A stretch of 64,000 bases of DNA from Aquimarina sp. MAR_2010_214 (GTDB taxonomy: Bacteria; Bacteroidota; Bacteroidia; Flavobacteriales; Flavobacteriaceae): NCBI RefSeq assembly GCF_002846555.1, contig NZ_PJMS01000001.1, positions 1,054,001 through 1,118,000 of the forward strand, read 5' to 3'. A program made the position numbers and the translations under genes. The number at the start of each line of letters is the position of its first letter. The stretch's first letter is position 1. Under the pieces are notes generated by a model, which was not told the DNA's origin, searched no databases, and saw nothing but the letters and a program-made list of their open reading frames with translations. This document shows positions 43,599 to 53,274 of the stretch, piece after piece.

Positions 43599-44849
43599 AT
43601 GGAGTCTCACTTAAGAGCAAAAGGAACAAATTTTTACACTATTGGACTTAGTTATAAAAAAGCTGATGCAGAGATCAGGGGTCATTTTAGTGTAAACGAT
43701 GAAGCCAAAGAAGGAATACTACAACAGGCCAAAAATGAAGGTATTGAAGCCTTGCTTGTTACCTCTACTTGTAATCGAACCGAATTACACGGTTTTGCTC
43801 AACATCCATTTCAATTAATCAAATTACTTTGCGAACATACTCACGGAACCATAGAAGAGTTCGAAAAAGTAGCCTATGTACATAAAAATAATAAAGCAGT
43901 ATCACATTTATTTAAAGTGGGGACTGGTTTAGATAGCCAGATATTAGGTGATTTTGAAATCATAAGTCAACTAAAAAAAAGTTTTATAGCTTCTAAAAAA
44001 GTAGAAATTACTAATCCTTTTCTAGAAAGACTGATCAATGCAGTAATACAGGCGAGCAAGCGTATTAAGAACGAGACTGAGATTTCATCAGGAGCAACTT
44101 CGGTTTCTTTTGCTTCTGTTCAATACATTCTTAAGAATGTAGAAAATATTTCAGAAAAGAAGATCGTACTTTTTGGTACAGGTAAAATAGGCAGAAATAC
44201 GTGTGAGAATTTAGTAAAACATACCAAGAACGATCATATTACTCTGATTAATAGAACTAAGGATAAAGCAGAAAAAGTAGCAGGAAAATTTAATCTTATT
44301 GTAAAAGATTATGCTAATATTCAGTCAGAAATAACAAACACAGATATTCTTATTGTCGCTACGGGAGCACAGAATCCTACTATTTCTAAACAGTTAATCC
44401 ATTCACAAAAACCATTATTGATTTTAGATCTGTCTATCCCAAAAAATGTGGCAGATGATGTGAATGAATTACCTAATGTAACTTTGGTTCACTTAGATCA
44501 TTTGTCAAAAATGACAGATGATACTTTACAAAGAAGAAAACAATACATTCCACAAGCCGAAGTTATTATAGATGAGATAAAAACAGAATTTGGCAGTTGG
44601 TTAGAAACTAGAAAATTTGCTCCTACTATTAAAGCACTTAAAAATAAATTATCTACATTAAAAGATGCAGAAATTAATCTACAACGAAAAAAGTATGCAG
44701 ATTTTGATGAAGAACAAGCTGATATTATTACTAGTCGAATCATTCAGAAAATTACCAATCATTTTGCCAATCACCTTAAAGATGATAATACTTCGGCAGA
44801 TGAAAGCATAGAATTGATTCAGAAAGTATTTCATTTACAAAATAAATAG
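43599..44849 (+). CDS. hemA: glutamyl-tRNA reductase
   Basis: 416 residues from ATG 43599 (MESHLRAKGTNFYTIGLSYK). The catalytic Cys58 lies in TSTCNRTELHG, and the NADPH domain has LFGTGKIGRNTCENL. HemA reduces Glu-tRNA to glutamate-1-semialdehyde, the first committed step of C5-pathway haem synthesis. The frame also has an ATG at 43575, but the promoter at 43541-43572 would exclude it. First gene of hemA-hemC-hemD (2-bp and 1-bp gaps). Confidence 0.93.
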   Translation: MESHLRAKGTNFYTIGLSYKKADAEIRGHFSVNDEAKEGILQQAKNEGIEALLVTSTCNRTELHGFAQHPFQLIKLLCEHTHGTIEEFEKVAYVHKNNKAVSHLFKVGTGLDSQILGDFEIISQLKKSFIASKKVEITNPFLERLINAVIQASKRIKNETEISSGATSVSFASVQYILKNVENISEKKIVLFGTGKIGRNTCENLVKHTKNDHITLINRTKDKAEKVAGKFNLIVKDYANIQSEITNTDILIVATGAQNPTISKQLIHSQKPLLILDLSIPKNVADDVNELPNVTLVHLDHLSKMTDDTLQRRKQYIPQAEVIIDEIKTEFGSWLETRKFAPTIKALKNKLSTLKDAEINLQRKKYADFDEEQADIITSRIIQKITNHFANHLKDDNTSADESIELIQKVFHLQNK

Positions 44850-44851
44850 TC

Positions 44852-45763
44852 TTGACAAAAACGATTCGTATAGGTACCAGAGATAGTGAATTAGCACTTT
44901 GGCAAGCTAATACCGTGCAAAAAAGTTTAGAAGAATTGGGATATAAAACCCAGTTGATTCCTGTTAAGTCAACAGGTGATATTATACTAGATAAGCCATT
45001 GTATGAATTAGGAATTACCGGGATTTTTACCAAAACACTAGATATAGCCATGTTACATGGTGATATTGACATTGCTGTGCATTCGATGAAGGATGTGCCA
45101 ACTATACTCCCAAAAGGAATAGTAGAAGCTGCTATCTTAAAACGTGCTAATGTAAACGATATTCTGGTTCATAAAGGATTGGATTTTTTAGAAAGTAAAG
45201 GAACAATTGCTACCGGAAGCCTTCGAAGAAAAGCACAATGGTTACATAAATACGCAACACATACAGTAGTTGATCTACGTGGAAACGTAAATACACGAAT
45301 GCAAAAACTAACCGATAGTGATTGGAATGGTGCCATATTTGCCGCTGCAGGATTAGAGCGTATTAATCTAAAACCCGATAATTATATTGATCTGGATTGG
45401 ATGATTCCTGCACCAGCTCAAGGAGCTATGTTGGTAGTTGCCAAAGAAGAAGATGAATATTGCCTCGAGGCATTATCAAACTTAAACGATAGCCCATCGG
45501 AAATATGTGTACATATCGAACGAGAATTTCTACGGGAATTAGAAGGAGGCTGTACTGCACCAATAGGAGGACTAGCAGAGATTAATACCGATAGTATCCA
45601 TTTTAAAGGAGCTTTATTTAGCCTTGACGGAAAGGATAAGATTGAAGTGAATAAAGAAATTAAAATCGGTGATGTGGAAAATCTGGGTAAGATATGTGCT
45701 CAGGAAATATTGAATAACGGAGGGCATGAATTGATGAAAGAGATAAAAGCAGAAATAGCATAG
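44852..45763 (+). CDS. hemC: hydroxymethylbilane synthase
   Basis: 303 residues. N-terminal IGTRDSELALWQANTVQKSL, HSMKDVPT, GSLRRKAQ and ATGSLRR blocks are typical, and Cys234 in EGGCTAPIGG is the dipyrromethane cofactor attachment site. It joins four porphobilinogens into the linear tetrapyrrole. The start is a TTG 2 bp after hemA; no ATG fits. Coupled to hemA and hemD. Confidence 0.93.
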   Translation: MTKTIRIGTRDSELALWQANTVQKSLEELGYKTQLIPVKSTGDIILDKPLYELGITGIFTKTLDIAMLHGDIDIAVHSMKDVPTILPKGIVEAAILKRANVNDILVHKGLDFLESKGTIATGSLRRKAQWLHKYATHTVVDLRGNVNTRMQKLTDSDWNGAIFAAAGLERINLKPDNYIDLDWMIPAPAQGAMLVVAKEEDEYCLEALSNLNDSPSEICVHIEREFLRELEGGCTAPIGGLAEINTDSIHFKGALFSLDGKDKIEVNKEIKIGDVENLGKICAQEILNNGGHELMKEIKAEIA

Positions 45764-45764
45764 A

Positions 45765-46424
45765 TTGGATACTTCACCAACAATACTCTCAACCAAAAAA
45801 CTTTCTGCAGCTCAAAAAGAGTTGTTACTAAATACAGGTCTTGGGTTTGTCGAATATGATGCCATAACTATAGAACTTTTAGAAAATAATATTGAGAATA
45901 CAATCCAGAATGCAATTTTTACAAGCAAGAACGCTGTGAAGGCAATTAAAAATTCCGGAATGATCATTTCAAACTGTTTTTGTGTAGGAGATAATACCAA
46001 AAAACGTTTACAGGAAAATGACTTAAATGTAGTAGAAACTGCTCAAAATGCATCAGATTTAGCCAAAATCATTATAAAAAAGTATAAAAATGAATCTTTT
46101 TTGTTTTTTTGCGGAAACTTGAGAAGAGATGAATTACCTAATCTTTTGGAGCAAAATAATGTTGAGGTAAAAGAGGAGATAGTATATAAAACACATTTAA
46201 AATCAAATAAATTTAATCGAATGTTTGATGGGATATTGTTTTTTAGCCCATCTGGAATCCAGAGTTATGTTTCAGAAAATAAAATAGGAGAAAGTATTGC
46301 GTTTTGTATAGGAAACACAACCGCTTCTGAAGCCAAAAAACATACAGATAATATTATTGTTGCTAATAAACCAACGGTAGAGAATGTAATTGTTCAAGCC
46401 GTGAAATATTTTAATAAATTATGA
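45765..46424 (+). CDS. hemD: uroporphyrinogen-III synthase
   Basis: 219 residues starting with a TTG 1 bp after the hemC stop. HemD is poorly conserved; the recognisable parts are TSKNAVKAIKNSG, FFCGNLRRDELPNLL, ILFFSPSGIQSY and the end AFCIGNTTASEAKKH followed by NPTV-like NKPTVENVI. It closes the linear tetrapyrrole to uroporphyrinogen III. The call is strong because of its position between hemC and hemE. Confidence 0.9.
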   Translation: MDTSPTILSTKKLSAAQKELLLNTGLGFVEYDAITIELLENNIENTIQNAIFTSKNAVKAIKNSGMIISNCFCVGDNTKKRLQENDLNVVETAQNASDLAKIIIKKYKNESFLFFCGNLRRDELPNLLEQNNVEVKEEIVYKTHLKSNKFNRMFDGILFFSPSGIQSYVSENKIGESIAFCIGNTTASEAKKHTDNIIVANKPTVENVIVQAVKYFNKL

Positions 46425-46500
46425 TCCTGGTATAGGCCAGAATCATTTTGAATACTAAATAATAAAGAGATTTTCGCAAAGTAGAAAATTCACAATAGCT

Positions 46501-47532
46501 ATGACAGAACTAAAAAACGATCTATTTCTTAGAGCACTAAAAGGAGAAACCGTAGAACGCCCACCAGTTTGGATGATGCGTCAAGCAGGACGATATTTAC
46601 CAGAATTTCGTGCACTAAAAGCAAAATATGATTTTTTTACTCGTTGTAGAACACCAGAATTAGCGGCAGAGATAACCGTACAGCCTATAGATATCATTGG
46701 TCCCGATGCTGCAATCTTGTTTAGTGATATTTTGGTGATCCCGCAAGCAATGAATATCGAAGTCGAAATGAAAGATGGGATTGGTCCCTGGCTTCCTAAT
46801 CCAATTCGATCTTTGGCAGATGTAGAACAGGTAATTGTTCCAGATGTTCATGAAGAATTAGGATATGTAATGGATGCGATAAAACTAACAAAAGAGCGTT
46901 TGGATAATCGTGTTCCTTTAATTGGTTTTGCCGGTTCACCTTGGACGATTCTATGCTATGCGGTACAAGGACAAGGATCTAAGAATTTTGATAAAGCCAA
47001 AGAATTGTGTTTTACACAACCAGAGGCAGCACACCAATTATTACAAAAGATTACCGATACTACTATTGCATATCTTAAGGCAAAGGTAGCAGCAGGAGTT
47101 AATGCAGTTCAGGTATTTGATAGTTGGGGAGGTATGTTATCTCCTGTGGATTATCAAGAATTCTCATGGAAATACATCCAGCAGATTGTAGATGCGTTAA
47201 AAGAAGAAACCGAAGTGATCGTTTTTGGAAAAGGGTGCTGGTTTGCATTACAAGAAATGGCGCAATCAGGAGCTGCTGCGCTTGGAGTAGATTGGACTTG
47301 TTCTGCACGTAATGCTCGTTATCTTAGCGGAGGAAATATAACACTACAAGGTAATTTTGATCCTTCGAGATTATTATCTCCGCCTGCAGAAATCAAAAAA
47401 ATGGTGAAGCAAATGATAGATGCTTTTGGTAAAGATCGTTATATCGCTAATTTGGGACATGGGATTTTACCGAATATTCCTGTAGAGAATGCTCAAGCAT
47501 TTGTAGATGCAGTAAAAGAATATCAAGCATAA
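46501..47532 (+). CDS. hemE: uroporphyrinogen decarboxylase
   Basis: 343 residues. The N-terminal [20 protein letters not shown] is the HemE hallmark; [20 protein letters not shown] and [20 protein letters not shown] are later signatures. It converts uroporphyrinogen III to coproporphyrinogen III. A 76-bp gap from hemD; DUF6973 gene 2 bp after. Confidence 0.95.
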   Translation: MTELKNDLFLRALKGETVERPPVWMMRQAGRYLPEFRALKAKYDFFTRCRTPELAAEITVQPIDIIGPDAAILFSDILVIPQAMNIEVEMKDGIGPWLPNPIRSLADVEQVIVPDVHEELGYVMDAIKLTKERLDNRVPLIGFAGSPWTILCYAVQGQGSKNFDKAKELCFTQPEAAHQLLQKITDTTIAYLKAKVAAGVNAVQVFDSWGGMLSPVDYQEFSWKYIQQIVDALKEETEVIVFGKGCWFALQEMAQSGAAALGVDWTCSARNARYLSGGNITLQGNFDPSRLLSPPAEIKKMVKQMIDAFGKDRYIANLGHGILPNIPVENAQAFVDAVKEYQA

Positions 47533-47534
47533 GA

Positions 47535-48026
47535 ATGAGTATTAGGAGTCTGTTAAAACGATTAAGTTTTAGACAAATCCTTAGATTGACAGGGATAATG
47601 CTTCAGAATCCTTTACTTGTCTACCCAACGCTAAAAGCTACAAGGAGAACCATGATTATTTGTGATTTGCATTATGGGAAAACACATCATAATCATGGAA
47701 AAGCGAATGCGTTTAGACATGCCTTGTGGAATATTTTGATTTGCTATAAAACCTTTAGAATTACTAAAAATGAAGAAAGCTCAATTCGGTGGACCAAGAA
47801 AATAACTGATTTGCATGAGAAACTGGCTCCGAATAAACCCATAGAAACTGCAATGGATTTGCAGAATAATGAAATGGGTAGAAAGTACTTTGTTTCTTTA
47901 AAAAATATTTCTGAAGATGAAATAGTTACCTTTTTAAAAAAGCATGTACAAAAAGCTAAAAAAGTAACAGAGCTCAATGCATTACTAGATCATAAAAATG
48001 ATTTGGTTTATCTTTCGGAAAAATAA
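47535..48026 (+). CDS. DUF6973-like protein
   Basis: 163 residues, no signal peptide. Helical, with a block GKANAFRHALWNILICYKTF and an acidic-His segment (DLHEKLAPNKPIETAMDLQN, then NEMGRKYF) like DUF6973 proteins, which resemble small hydrolase/toxin-immunity helices in having a conserved HALW and a DxxNN pattern. Lies 2 bp after hemE and is likely in its operon. Function unknown; the family call is from memory of motifs. Confidence 0.5.
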   Translation: MSIRSLLKRLSFRQILRLTGIMLQNPLLVYPTLKATRRTMIICDLHYGKTHHNHGKANAFRHALWNILICYKTFRITKNEESSIRWTKKITDLHEKLAPNKPIETAMDLQNNEMGRKYFVSLKNISEDEIVTFLKKHVQKAKKVTELNALLDHKNDLVYLSEK

Positions 48027-48100
48027 GAAGTTAAGAAATGTTGAAACAAACTTCATAAAAAAGCTACTTATAAAAGTGAATCAATCAAAAAAGAAAACCA

Positions 48101-48889
48101 ATGCTTAAAAATATCATTAATGGGATCAAAGCTTATTTCGGGACGTTCAAACTTATTTCGAAATTGGGATTATGGAAATTTTTTGCCATACCTATTTTAA
48201 TAAGTGTAATCGCAGGATTATCTTTTGTGGCATTAGCATATTTCTTTTCTGATAATCTAGGTACTTTGATTGCAAAAATTTGGCCTTGGGAGTGGGGATC
48301 GGAAACATTTGCTACTATTAGTACATATATTGGAGGTCTATTGATCCTGGTGATAGGGTTAATACTATATAAACATATTGTAATGGCATTATCCGCACCA
48401 TTTATGAGCCCAGTTTCAGAAAAAGTAGAAACACATCTTCTGGGAGAAACAAATCATGTGCATCGCAATACATCATTTAGCCAACAATTATCTAGAGGTA
48501 TCCGTATTAATATACGAAATCTATTTAGAGAATTATTATTTATGATTCCGTTGATTATTTTAAGTTTTATCCCGGTTATAGGTCTTTTATTTACGATTTT
48601 GATTTTTTTAATTCAGGCATATTATGTAGGTTTTGGGAATATGGATTATACAATGGAACGTCATTTTAACTACAAAGAGAGTATCCAGTTTGTAAGAAAA
48701 AATAGAGGCACTGCAATAGGTAATGGGATCGTATTTGTATTGATGCTCTTTATCCCTATTATAGGGTTTATCATCACACTACCTATATCTGTGGTTGCAG
48801 CTTCTACAGAAACAGTGAAAATTTTGAAAGAAAAAGGATTAATTGAACTAAAAAACGCATCCGAAGAGATTTCTAAAATTGAAGCATAA
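48101..48889 (+). CDS. EI24-domain membrane protein
   Basis: 262 residues with about four to six membrane helices (for example FFAIPILISVIAGLSFVALA and GLLILVIGLILYKHIVMALS). The FMSPVSEKVETHL and MDYTMERHFNYKESIQFVRK segments are typical of EI24/CysZ-type proteins. CysZ imports sulfate in enterobacteria; a role here is not evident. It sits between hemE and hemF on the same strand. Confidence 0.75.
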   Translation: MLKNIINGIKAYFGTFKLISKLGLWKFFAIPILISVIAGLSFVALAYFFSDNLGTLIAKIWPWEWGSETFATISTYIGGLLILVIGLILYKHIVMALSAPFMSPVSEKVETHLLGETNHVHRNTSFSQQLSRGIRINIRNLFRELLFMIPLIILSFIPVIGLLFTILIFLIQAYYVGFGNMDYTMERHFNYKESIQFVRKNRGTAIGNGIVFVLMLFIPIIGFIITLPISVVAASTETVKILKEKGLIELKNASEEISKIEA

Positions 48890-48947
48890 TATCATGGTTA
48901 AATTCAATTGGGTTTTAAGATCTAAAAAAATATTTACATAGTTATAA

Positions 48948-49850
48948 ATGAAAGATAAGTTTTATCAATATATACAAGACTTACAGGATACCATAACCTC
49001 AAAATTAGAGAAAATAGATGGTAAAGCTAAGTTCCAGGAAGACCTTTGGGAACGTCCCGAAGGAGGTGGAGGAAGAACCCGTGTGATCGAAAATGGAAAT
49101 GTATTCGAAAAAGGAGGTGTAAATATCTCTGGAGTTCATGGAGCACTTCCTAAAGCCATGCAGAGCTATTTTAATGTAGGTGATGTTGACTTTTTTGCTT
49201 GTGGTCTATCCTTGGTATTACATCCTAAAAACCCAATGGTACCAACAGTGCATGCCAATTGGCGTTATTTTGAAATGTATGATGCAAACGGAACTATTGT
49301 AGATAGCTGGTTTGGTGGAGGACAGGATTTAACACCTTACTATCTATTTGATGAGGATGCAAAACATTTTCACCAGATATGTAAAGATTCTTGTGATAAA
49401 CATCACCCAGATTTTTATACCATTTACAAAAAGAAATGTGACGAGTATTTCTACAACGCACATCGCGGAGAAGGTCGTGGAGTAGGAGGTTTGTTTTTTG
49501 ATTATTGTAAAGCAGATGATACGATGTCGATGCAAAACTGGTATGATTTTGTAACCGAAGTGGGGAATAGCTTTTTAGAAGCTTATACTCCAATTGTAGA
49601 GAGAAGAAAAGAGCTGCCGTATACCGACACGCAAAGAGATTGGCAGGAAATCCGACGTGGGCGCTATGTAGAATTTAACTTGGTACACGATAAAGGAACT
49701 CTATTTGGACTAAAAACCAATGGAAGAATAGAAAGCATTTTAATGAGTCTTCCTCCTCATGTACAATGGCGATATGATTACCATCCAGAAGCGGGTAGTG
49801 AAGAAGCACGATTAATAGAAGTACTAACAAACCCAGTAGATTGGGTATAA
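48948..49850 (+). CDS. hemF: oxygen-dependent coproporphyrinogen III oxidase
   Basis: 300 residues. HemF motifs: GGGGRTRVIENGNVFEKGGV, VPTVHANWRYFEM, WFGGGQDLTPYYLF, HRGEGRGVGGLFFDY, RRGRYVEFNLVHDKGTLFGL and the C-terminal LSLPPHV-like MSLPPHVQWRYDY. It decarboxylates coproporphyrinogen III using O2, consistent with an aerobe. The next gene overlaps or abuts its end. Confidence 0.95.
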   Translation: MKDKFYQYIQDLQDTITSKLEKIDGKAKFQEDLWERPEGGGGRTRVIENGNVFEKGGVNISGVHGALPKAMQSYFNVGDVDFFACGLSLVLHPKNPMVPTVHANWRYFEMYDANGTIVDSWFGGGQDLTPYYLFDEDAKHFHQICKDSCDKHHPDFYTIYKKKCDEYFYNAHRGEGRGVGGLFFDYCKADDTMSMQNWYDFVTEVGNSFLEAYTPIVERRKELPYTDTQRDWQEIRRGRYVEFNLVHDKGTLFGLKTNGRIESILMSLPPHVQWRYDYHPEAGSEEARLIEVLTNPVDWV

Positions 49851-49870
49851 TTAAAAGGCACTCATTATTT

Positions 49871-50644
49871 ATGTTGAAAATAATTAGAAGAATTGGTCTT
49901 ATCATTAACTATAAGACTTTTGTTATTACTTTTCTCTCCTTGATATCCAGTTATGGATGTAGATATTTTGATTTTACAGCCAATTTTCCTTTAACATTAA
50001 TTGCTACTGCAATCGTTTTTCCTATTGTTTTTTCTATAGGAGGAGCATATAAGCGGAGAGAAAATGCATTAGATGAATATGGTAGTATCAAGGCACATGG
50101 CAGGGCTTTGTACTTTGCAACAATTCACTGGTTAGAAAATCCTCCAATAACTCTTAAGGAAGATTTAAAAGTGCATTTACAAGGATTATTGAACGCTTGT
50201 AAGCATATGTTTACAAAACCTGTAGCCGAATTAGAAAACTATGAAAAGGAGGTGTACAGAAATTTTACAGAACTATCTTCTTTCATAAAAGAAATGAGAA
50301 AACATGGATTACCTTCGGGAGAAGCTTCGCGTTCCAATCAGTTTTTAAGTAAAATGATGATTTCTTTCGAAAAAATTAAGCATATCTATCAATATCGTAC
50401 TCCCAGAACACTAAGGACATATAGTGATATTTTTATAATTATTCTTCCCATATTGTACGGACCATACTTTGCTTACAAAGCAAAAGAATACGCTGTGGGA
50501 TTAGAATTTGCAATGCCAATTTTGTATAGTGTTATTTTGGTCGCTTTGGATAATATTCAATCTCATTTAGAAAATCCTTTTGATCAACAAGGAGAAGATG
50601 ATGTTAATTTTAACGTAGAGAAGTTTATTTCTAATTTAGAATAA
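49871..50644 (+). CDS. bestrophin-like membrane protein
   Basis: About 257 residues from ATG 49871; the frame reaches back to a TTG at 49841 inside hemF. Membrane segments at about 15-60 (FVITFLSLISSYGC, LTLIATAIVFPIVFSIGGAY) and 185-225 (IFIIILPILYGPYF, LYSVILVALDNIQ). The end, LENPFDQQGEDDVNFNVEKF, resembles the acidic NPF-D segment after the last helix in bestrophin-type channels. The rest is not clear, so the name is tentative. Confidence 0.5.
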   Translation: MLKIIRRIGLIINYKTFVITFLSLISSYGCRYFDFTANFPLTLIATAIVFPIVFSIGGAYKRRENALDEYGSIKAHGRALYFATIHWLENPPITLKEDLKVHLQGLLNACKHMFTKPVAELENYEKEVYRNFTELSSFIKEMRKHGLPSGEASRSNQFLSKMMISFEKIKHIYQYRTPRTLRTYSDIFIIILPILYGPYFAYKAKEYAVGLEFAMPILYSVILVALDNIQSHLENPFDQQGEDDVNFNVEKFISNLE

Positions 50645-50843
50645 GAAATCCATAATTGACCTCTTAGGGCCTATATATAATGCCATATAATACTTACTAA
50701 AAAACCGAACACAAAGTCAAAAACCGGTTAAAGTGCTTAAAATTTCCGCCGAATGACATTTATATAATTTTTTTTTATTAACTTGCAAGACAATCATTTA
50801 GGGCTTATCTATAAAATGTTATATTAATTAACACAAATGCCTT

Positions 50844-51446
50844 ATGAAAAAAATTCTACTATTGTTAATTGTAATCCTTGTTGTAGGATGCGAATTTTTA
50901 CCCAAAGAATCTAAGTTTTCTAAGTTTTCTAAAAATACAATCGAATTTAAAAATAATACGATTGTGCTTACTAGTGGATACTCAAAAATAACTCCAGAAA
51001 AATTTAGAAATAGACTGGATTCTCTAGAAAATAAGCCAAAATTTAAAAAGGTTGCTTTACATGAATTGAAAAAAATAGAGGACAAAAAAGTAGACTTCGA
51101 GCTATTCGTGGACGAAAATAATGTCGAAAATTATGTTTTTATATATACATGTGATTTTTATCAATTTGATGAGCATAGAGCAGCTAGAGTTGTAGCAGCA
51201 CTTAATGATCAATTACAAGATGAATCTAATGTTCAGGAAGTAAAATATAAAAGAATTCACGGTCGATTTTTCTTTACTCCGACTTCAAAAGTGGTTAAGC
51301 TTAAATACCTAAAAGCGTATAAAAAGGAGAAAAAATTTCAGACAGAGTATATTGTTGCATCAAAATCAGGAGGAATTGGGTTATTGATTAGTAATCTAGA
51401 GGATATTGATTTTGAAAGCTCTATAAAACGATTAGCATCAAAATAA
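50844..51446 (+). CDS. lipoprotein of unknown function
   Basis: 200 residues. A lipoprotein signal MKKILLLLIVILVVGCEFLP (Cys16), then a Lys-rich polar domain with an FELFVDENNVENYVFIYTCD strand pair and a helical end. No family recognised. About 200 bp of non-coding DNA precede it, in which I see nothing. Confidence 0.6.
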   Translation: MKKILLLLIVILVVGCEFLPKESKFSKFSKNTIEFKNNTIVLTSGYSKITPEKFRNRLDSLENKPKFKKVALHELKKIEDKKVDFELFVDENNVENYVFIYTCDFYQFDEHRAARVVAALNDQLQDESNVQEVKYKRIHGRFFFTPTSKVVKLKYLKAYKKEKKFQTEYIVASKSGGIGLLISNLEDIDFESSIKRLASK

Positions 51447-51506
51447 GATAATTGATAATGATATATCTTTTATCTTAGTTCTTTTCTACTCTGTAAATTG
51501 TAGATC

Positions 51507-51911
51507 ATGCAATGGATAAAGATATTTTTGGTACTGGTTTTGGTTGCGAGTTGTGCCCGCAATATAGAACCAACAGCAGATAACATTAATAAGATATTTA
51601 CATCTAAAGATTTTACTTTCGAGTTTGTTCGTCAAACCGGACATGAAGAATCTCTTAGTTTTAGGAATGATTATCTAGTTTATAAAAGTGATAAACCTAC
51701 ATATCGTAGAGAAATAAGTTATGATGAGGTACTTTTGATCAATGATTTCATTCAAAAGATTGTTAATCTTCATTCTAAATCATTAGACCCAGAAACATCG
51801 TCACATTATACCATAAAAAATACAGCATATAAAGTAGTAATTGTACCAGATCTTGAAGATTACTACTTTGATGCTTTACTAAAAACGTTAGAACTGGATA
51901 AGATAGAATAA
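51507..51911 (+). CDS. small lipoprotein of unknown function
   Basis: 134 residues: signal MQWIKIFLVLVLVASCARNI (Cys16), then a polar domain with DFTFEFVRQTGHEESLSFRN and YKVVIVPDLEDYYFDALLKT. Convergent with the kinase gene at 51922. No family recognised. Confidence 0.6.
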   Translation: MQWIKIFLVLVLVASCARNIEPTADNINKIFTSKDFTFEFVRQTGHEESLSFRNDYLVYKSDKPTYRREISYDEVLLINDFIQKIVNLHSKSLDPETSSHYTIKNTAYKVVIVPDLEDYYFDALLKTLELDKIE

Positions 51912-51921
51912 GATGGTAAAC

Positions 51922-53274
51922 TTATTCAAAAAGTAAAGTAAAAGAAGTCTCTTGATTTGGTATAGAATGCACTGTTAAACTCCCCCCGTGCAAATGCATA
52001 ATTTGCTTAGAAAGACTTAAACCAATACCGGTACCTTCTTTTTTTGTGGTATAAAAAGGTATAAATATTTGACTCATAATATCTGGATGGATCCCTGGGC
52101 CATTATCTTTAACTGTTATATACTTTTTTTCTTCGGGTGTAATTCCCAAAATGAACATAAGAGTTGCTTTTTCGGTCTCTTTTAAAGCCTGAATTGCATT
52201 TTTACAAAGATTGACCAATATTTGAGTAATTTGCTTTTCATCAGCATAAATTTCAAGATTTTCAGTAGTATTAATAATATCAAAAGAAATGGTATTAAAA
52301 TCAATTTCCTGACTCATCAAAACTTTTATCTTTTCTAGTAATTCATACACTTTAATTATTTTCTTATCGGGTACAGGTACATTTAGAAAGCTACGATACG
52401 ACTGTACAAAACTCATTAAATCATTTCCTTGGTTTTTGATTACTTCTAATCCTTTTGCGGTATTATGGATCTTATTTTCATCAATTTCTGTAACCGGTAT
52501 GATCCTGTCTTTATCTTTATAATACCCCAAAATAGATTCTGATATTGAAGTAATAGGAGTAACAGAATTCATAATTTCATGGGTCAAAACCCTAATGAGT
52601 TTTATCCAAGAATCTGTTTCTTTTTCGTCTAATTCATTATGAATATCTTGTATTGTTATTAACCTTAAAACTTCACCATTTAATAGTATTTCAGAAGATT
52701 TAATGGCAAGCTGTATAGTTTCACGTTCGTTAGTGAGTTGAAAAAGTGTTCGTTCAAATGGTTTAATGGTATTAAATAGTTCATATAGGTTTTTATCAAC
52801 TTGGGCTAGTTGTTTTATATGATTTAGAGGTGTATGATTTAATAGTTTCTCAACTTTGGGATTATTAAAAAGGATATGCCCTTTATGATTAAATGTCAAA
52901 ATACCGATTTCTGCCTGTTTCAATATTTCCTGATAATACTGCTCTTGCGTTTGGTTTTTTAGGTGTACTTTTTGGATCACAGTATTAAGGCTATTAAGGC
53001 TACGATTTAATTCGTTGAATGATTTTGGACCTCCTTTTTCTGGAAATCGAAGAGTGAAATCTTCGTTTTTAATAGAATTAAAAAAATAAGCAATTTTTCG
53101 ATTATTGTAATTTAGGTATTTGATTAAAAATACAGATTGTAATGAAAGGAATAATAGAAGAAAAAAGGATAAAATATATAGTTCTTTAAAAAAAAGAAAA
53201 GCCAATAGTAGTGATGTCAATGAAAGGATTACTACTCTTAGAATGAGTTGTGTATATAGGCTTCGACTTACCAT
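51922..53274 (-). CDS. sensor histidine kinase of an NtrC-type system
   Basis: 450 residues. Two membrane helices lie at about 10-50 with almost no periplasmic part, then a PAS-like segment (120-210, IGILTFNHKGHILFNNP). The His box is THEIMNSVTPITSISES (His232). The ATPase domain has NLCKNAIQAL, DNGPGI and GTGIGLSLSKQIM. It overlaps the response-regulator gene by 1 nt. The sensed signal is unknown; the lack of an outer domain suggests a membrane or cytoplasmic cue. The pair is divergent from an efflux operon it probably controls. Confidence 0.88.
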   Translation of the reverse strand: MVSRSLYTQLILRVVILSLTSLLLAFLFFKELYILSFFLLLFLSLQSVFLIKYLNYNNRKIAYFFNSIKNEDFTLRFPEKGGPKSFNELNRSLNSLNTVIQKVHLKNQTQEQYYQEILKQAEIGILTFNHKGHILFNNPKVEKLLNHTPLNHIKQLAQVDKNLYELFNTIKPFERTLFQLTNERETIQLAIKSSEILLNGEVLRLITIQDIHNELDEKETDSWIKLIRVLTHEIMNSVTPITSISESILGYYKDKDRIIPVTEIDENKIHNTAKGLEVIKNQGNDLMSFVQSYRSFLNVPVPDKKIIKVYELLEKIKVLMSQEIDFNTISFDIINTTENLEIYADEKQITQILVNLCKNAIQALKETEKATLMFILGITPEEKKYITVKDNGPGIHPDIMSQIFIPFYTTKKEGTGIGLSLSKQIMHLHGGSLTVHSIPNQETSFTLLFE

